Origin: Phragmites australis
Lineage: Eukaryota > Streptophyta > Magnoliopsida > Poales > Poaceae
Direction of reading: 5' to 3'
DNA length: 64,000 nucleotides
Assembly (NCBI RefSeq): GCF_958298935.1
Contig: NC_084931.1
Coordinates: 21,851,334 to 21,915,333 of the forward strand
Below are positions 60,666 to 64,000 of the stretch, one piece after another. How positions within the stretch are numbered: position 1 is the stretch's first letter; the number at the start of each line of letters is the position of its first letter. The notes beneath the pieces are model-generated. The model was given only the letters and a program-made list of their open reading frames with translations. It was not told where the DNA came from and made no database searches. Made by a program: the position numbers and the translations under genes.

Positions 60666-63600
60666 TCAAATTCGCCATTTTCGTGCTTTCTTAGTATGGA
60701 TCCCTTCGTTATGGTCGAAGTGTAGGTATGGAGTTTTCTCGGTAGGCGAAAAGCGTGGCACGACTACAATAGAAAAATGGGGGATTTCATCGAATCGATT
60801 GAACTCCCCCTCATCAACGATGTTTGCAACTCCGACGATGTGTTTCTTCCCAGCGAGAACCACATGGCATTTCTTCTTTGTTGTGTGAGTCACATAAAAG
60901 ACATGGCGAACATCTTTAGCAAGTACGAAGGGTTCAGGCTTGTATCCAACATGTTTAAGATCAACACTAGTGAATCCATACTTATCATTAGTGACGCCCT
61001 TTGCTCTATGTACCCAACGGCATAGAAATAGGACTATCTTGAATCCCAAGTAGTTTAGCTCCCAGATCTACTCTATTTGGCACGTTGTCATAAGCATTTA
61101 TACGGACACTACTGTTCTGGTATATGCTCTTCTCATCTTGGGCAACCGTGTAAAATATGTATCCATTTATATCGTACCCCTCATATGTCATAATTGTGTA
61201 TATAAGGTTCGATGCTAGTTTTTTTTATCATAGCATTTGTAGGAGTACTCAATTATCTGATTCGATCTCGGAACCAAGTAATGAAACTTTGCATATATTG
61301 CCTCGCAACCCAAGCTTCGGTTTGCCCTGGATTCTCTTCAAGTAGCATCTACTTGTGCTCATCAACATATGGGCATAGTTCACACATTTGTTGCAGCACA
61401 AGGAATTCCTTCAGATCAGGAGTTATTGCCCTCTTCCCTAGAACCCCTACACCTGCGAGCCTCCCCTCATGGCGAGACTTAGGCATGGCAATTGGGTTAT
61501 TTGGGTCAATGTAATTAACAGACCACTCCAATATCTCCTTCGTTGCGTAACCCTTCACGATGCATCCCTCAGGAAAGGCTCGATTCCTTACGTACGACTT
61601 GAGAATGCTCATATATCTTTTATATGGAAACATGTGATGCAGGAACACGAGGCCAAGGTAATGCATTTCCTTCACAAGATGAGCTGTGACATGTATCATG
61701 ATATCAAAAAAGGATGATGGAAAATACACCTCAAGAATACATAGAGTCTCAAAGTGTCATTTTGCTAGCTCCTCTAGCGTGTCTAGATCGAGCACCTTTT
61801 GTTCAATTGCAATGAAGAAAAAGCACAGGCTCAGGATAGCCTCACGAATCTTAATTGGGAGAATGTTCCTAATAGCTACCGCAAGCAGTGACATCATCAT
61901 CACATGGTAATCATGAGACTTCATCATGGTGAATTTCATTTTTAGCTCTTTCACCAAAACAAGTCTTGCGATGTTGGACGAGTAACCAAAGGAAACTTTC
62001 ACAATGTGCAAGAACTCACATAATTCTTTTTTCTCTTTCTTGGAGAGAGTGATAGCTGCTGAGGGTATGTGTTTTCCTTTACCGTATCATGTGCATGGAG
62101 CTCTGACCTTAAGCCTATTTCTTCCAGGCTAGCTCATGCGTTCTCATGATCCTTTCTTTTTCCCTTTATTTGGAGCAATGTACCAATTAGAATCCCATAG
62201 ATATTCTTCTTTTATACATGTTGTCGATAGAGTGGCAAATATCTAATTTTTTCAATACTCTAGCTCGAATAGTATTGATTTCTTGTTTCACATTCCTTTT
62301 TATTCATCATCCTTGGAGGATCATTTTTGCTTACCAAGGACAACACTGATATTCTTAACCTGATTGTGGACATCTTCCCCGCTGAAATACCTTGGAGGTA
62401 ACATTTTCTCCCTTGTGCCATCAAACTGCTTGTCCATGTTTCGGAAAGGAAACATCGATGCCGCATGTAAACTATTTTCTTTCAGTTGTTCAACCTCAAA
62501 CTACATATGTCTTAAGCAAAGTTACGAAGTGCTGGCAGATCATTGATGGTGATGAACAACTTGGCATACAAGGTAAAGTACTCTTGCTTGTACTAATCCC
62601 AAACCTCGATGACTTCCGACCAGAGTTTCTTAAGATCATCGACTAAAGGACTAAGATACACATCGATATTGTTATCAGGTTCTTTCGGTCCTGATATCAA
62701 GATTGACAACATAATGTATTTTCACTTGTTACAAAGTCAAGGTGAAAGGTTGTAGATCGATAATACAGCAGGTGAGATGCTATTTAAGGTACTCATATTA
62801 CCGAATGGATTCATGCAATATGTGCTCATAGTAAACCTAATATTTCTCAATTCTTCAGTGAACCAACCAAATATGGAATCAACGATTCGCTACTAAGTGG
62901 AATCCGCCGGGTGCCATTTCATCGTATCATTCTTACAACCATCCTTATGCCAACGCACCAATTGGACCTACTTTTTATTAGCAAACAAACGCTTCAGATG
63001 AGGAATTACAGAAAATACCACACCACCTTCCTAGGAGGCCCTTTACTTTTCTTGCCTCCTTCCCTGTCATCATCACCATTTCTACGCTTATATCGATGGG
63101 TTCCACACACGAGGCATTGATACAGCTCTGCATACTCTCCATGAAACAAGATGCAATCCTGCTTACATGCATGCATTTCTCCTATTTCCTGTCCTAAATG
63201 ACAAATTATCTTCTTCGCGTTGTAGACACCCTTAGGGATCAAGTTCCCCTCGAGTAGTATATCCCTTAGCAGATTCAGCAATACTTCGAAACTCTTGTCA
63301 GCCAAACCATGGGTTTTCTTCAGCTGTAGAAGCTTTAGTTTTCCAAATATCCGCATGTACTTCTCCTTACAATTGGGATAAAGTGACATCTTGGAATCTC
63401 GTATAAATTCCTAGAATTTAGCAAACTCACCATTATTGTACTCATCATGTCGCTCGATATCACACACCATCTGGTTCACATTCTTCACAAAATTCTCGAG
63501 ATCATTATCATTGAAACTTAATATGTCATCGTCCCTGATCATGATCCATATCACAAGGTAAGTCCTTGAGCCACACTGTTGGAATTAAGGGTCTGATCCA

Positions 63601-63862
63601 TCTCTCCCTCGTTAAGGCCTTTATCGCTATGTTTATTTTAACATGTATAATTCTCTTTAAATTCACACATGACCAAGTGTGCAAAGACATTGTCTAGTTT
63701 CGGGAACTTTTTATCATTCCTGCAATCGCGACATGGACAATACATTGCCGTTTTATCGTGATCTTTCATATCTGCAAAAGCATCACTTATGAAATACTTC
63801 ACCTCGCTCAATTACTCTAGACAAGTCTAGATCTAAAGGTACATCCAACTTCTGTCAGCCAT
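60666..63862 (-). pseudogene. TNP2 transposase of a CACTA element, full length but broken
   Basis: The start is MADRSWMYL at 63862-63836, and a stop follows at once. The transposase-associated domain is at about 63800-63650 (YCPCRDCRNDKKF, then FAHLVMCEF). The TNP2 catalytic region starts at 63389 (MSLYPNCKEKYMRIFGKLKLLQLK), with CHLGQEIGEMHACKQDCILFHGEYAEL and CLVCGTHRYK at about 63190-63080. It continues, with stops, through PFGNMSTLNSISPAVL, ISGPKEPDNNIDVYLSPL, EEFTL-like and INDLPA blocks (62900-62540), and through the RYFSGEDVHNQV region near 62390. A DUF4218 block, MYFPSSFFDIMIHVTAHLVKEM, covers 61729-61349. A DUF4216 block covers 61191-60666 (YDINGYIFYT, KYGFTSVDLKHVGYK, FVLAKDVRHVFYV). 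The roughly 1060-codon length matches intact family members. At least six stops or frameshifts make it a pseudogene. Confidence 0.9.
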
Positions 63863-64000
63863 CTACAATATAAAAATATTCATTCTTCATTAATAATTAC
63901 CTTAATTCGGTGATTAAGCATGCGATTAAAAATTCTATACAATTACACTAGATCTGTGGTATGAAGCGGTAGATCGGGCAAACCTAGTATCAAATCTAAC
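63863..64000. other. Right edge of the window, upstream of TNP2
   Basis: AT-rich DNA with no terminus or subterminal repeat visible. The element continues past the edge. Confidence 0.5.

Larger units (their letters stand above)
52382..64000 (-). mobile_element. Large decayed CACTA (En/Spm) element; right end outside the window
   Basis: The left terminus CACTACGTGAAAAA is at 52382. It is followed by subterminal repeats and two minus-strand pseudogenes typical of grass CACTA elements: a C48/Ulp1-like protease gene (53035-55930) and a TNP2 transposase gene (60666-63862). A second CACTA element is nested between them. The other terminal inverted repeat is not in the window, so unity of the two genes in one element is an inference from their order and orientation. 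Confidence 0.75.

Overview
This is nuclear DNA of a plant, most likely a grass (Poaceae). The first exons of the host genes are strongly GC-rich, introns are AT-rich with GT...AG ends, and the rest is layered grass-type transposons: SIRE-like copia LTRs, Ty3/gypsy chromovirus remnants, CACTA elements, and Tourist, Stowaway, hAT and Mutator MITEs. I cannot name the species. Two host genes appear intact; almost everything else is transposon-derived, degenerate or unexplained.

Layout. 1-5720: a Ty3/gypsy remnant in the odd order integrase end - PPT - 3.2 kb LTR - PBS - gag/protease/RT fragment. 5721-8040: no gene. 8041-25808: a nested cluster. An LTR-like repeat occurs on the minus strand at 8041-8422 and again, split, at 22311-25808. 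Between the copies lie two unrelated tandem arrays (110 bp x about 15; about 115 bp x 5). A complete minus-strand SIRE-like copia element with perfect GTGTG target duplications (10593-18977) is inserted between the arrays. Its 3' LTR contains a gypsy-type solo LTR (12052-13592, TSD TCACT) carrying six 73-bp repeats, each with a palindromic G-box. A 3.2 kb non-autonomous copia-type element (22445-25636) splits the second copy of the outer repeat.

25924-43700 is the genic island. A hAT-type MITE lies about 0.7 kb upstream of an 11-exon gene for an endo-beta-mannosidase (GH2, 978 residues, plus strand, 26945-33280). It is followed on the minus strand by a 4-exon GT61 glycosyltransferase gene (543 residues, 43444-35029) with a 6.6 kb last intron. 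Both reading frames join without a stop or frameshift. Both products belong to families acting on glycans (N-glycan turnover; Golgi polysaccharide or glycoprotein decoration), but nothing in the sequence shows co-regulation.

44058-64000 is transposon-rich again: a Mutator-like MITE with a perfect 10-bp TSD, a TRIM-like remnant, a CACTA end, a SIRE-like solo LTR, a Tourist-like element with TAA duplications, and a large decayed CACTA element that starts at 52382 and runs off the right edge. That element has two minus-strand pseudogenes, a C48/Ulp1-like protease gene and a full-length TNP2 transposase gene, with a 2.0 kb non-autonomous CACTA element (57762-59802, TSD GAT) between them.

I found no previously undescribed biological system that I could defend. 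The observations most worth a second look are the G-box repeat array in the solo LTR, the nesting order readable from four sets of target duplications, the two tandem arrays, and the very long GT61 intron.
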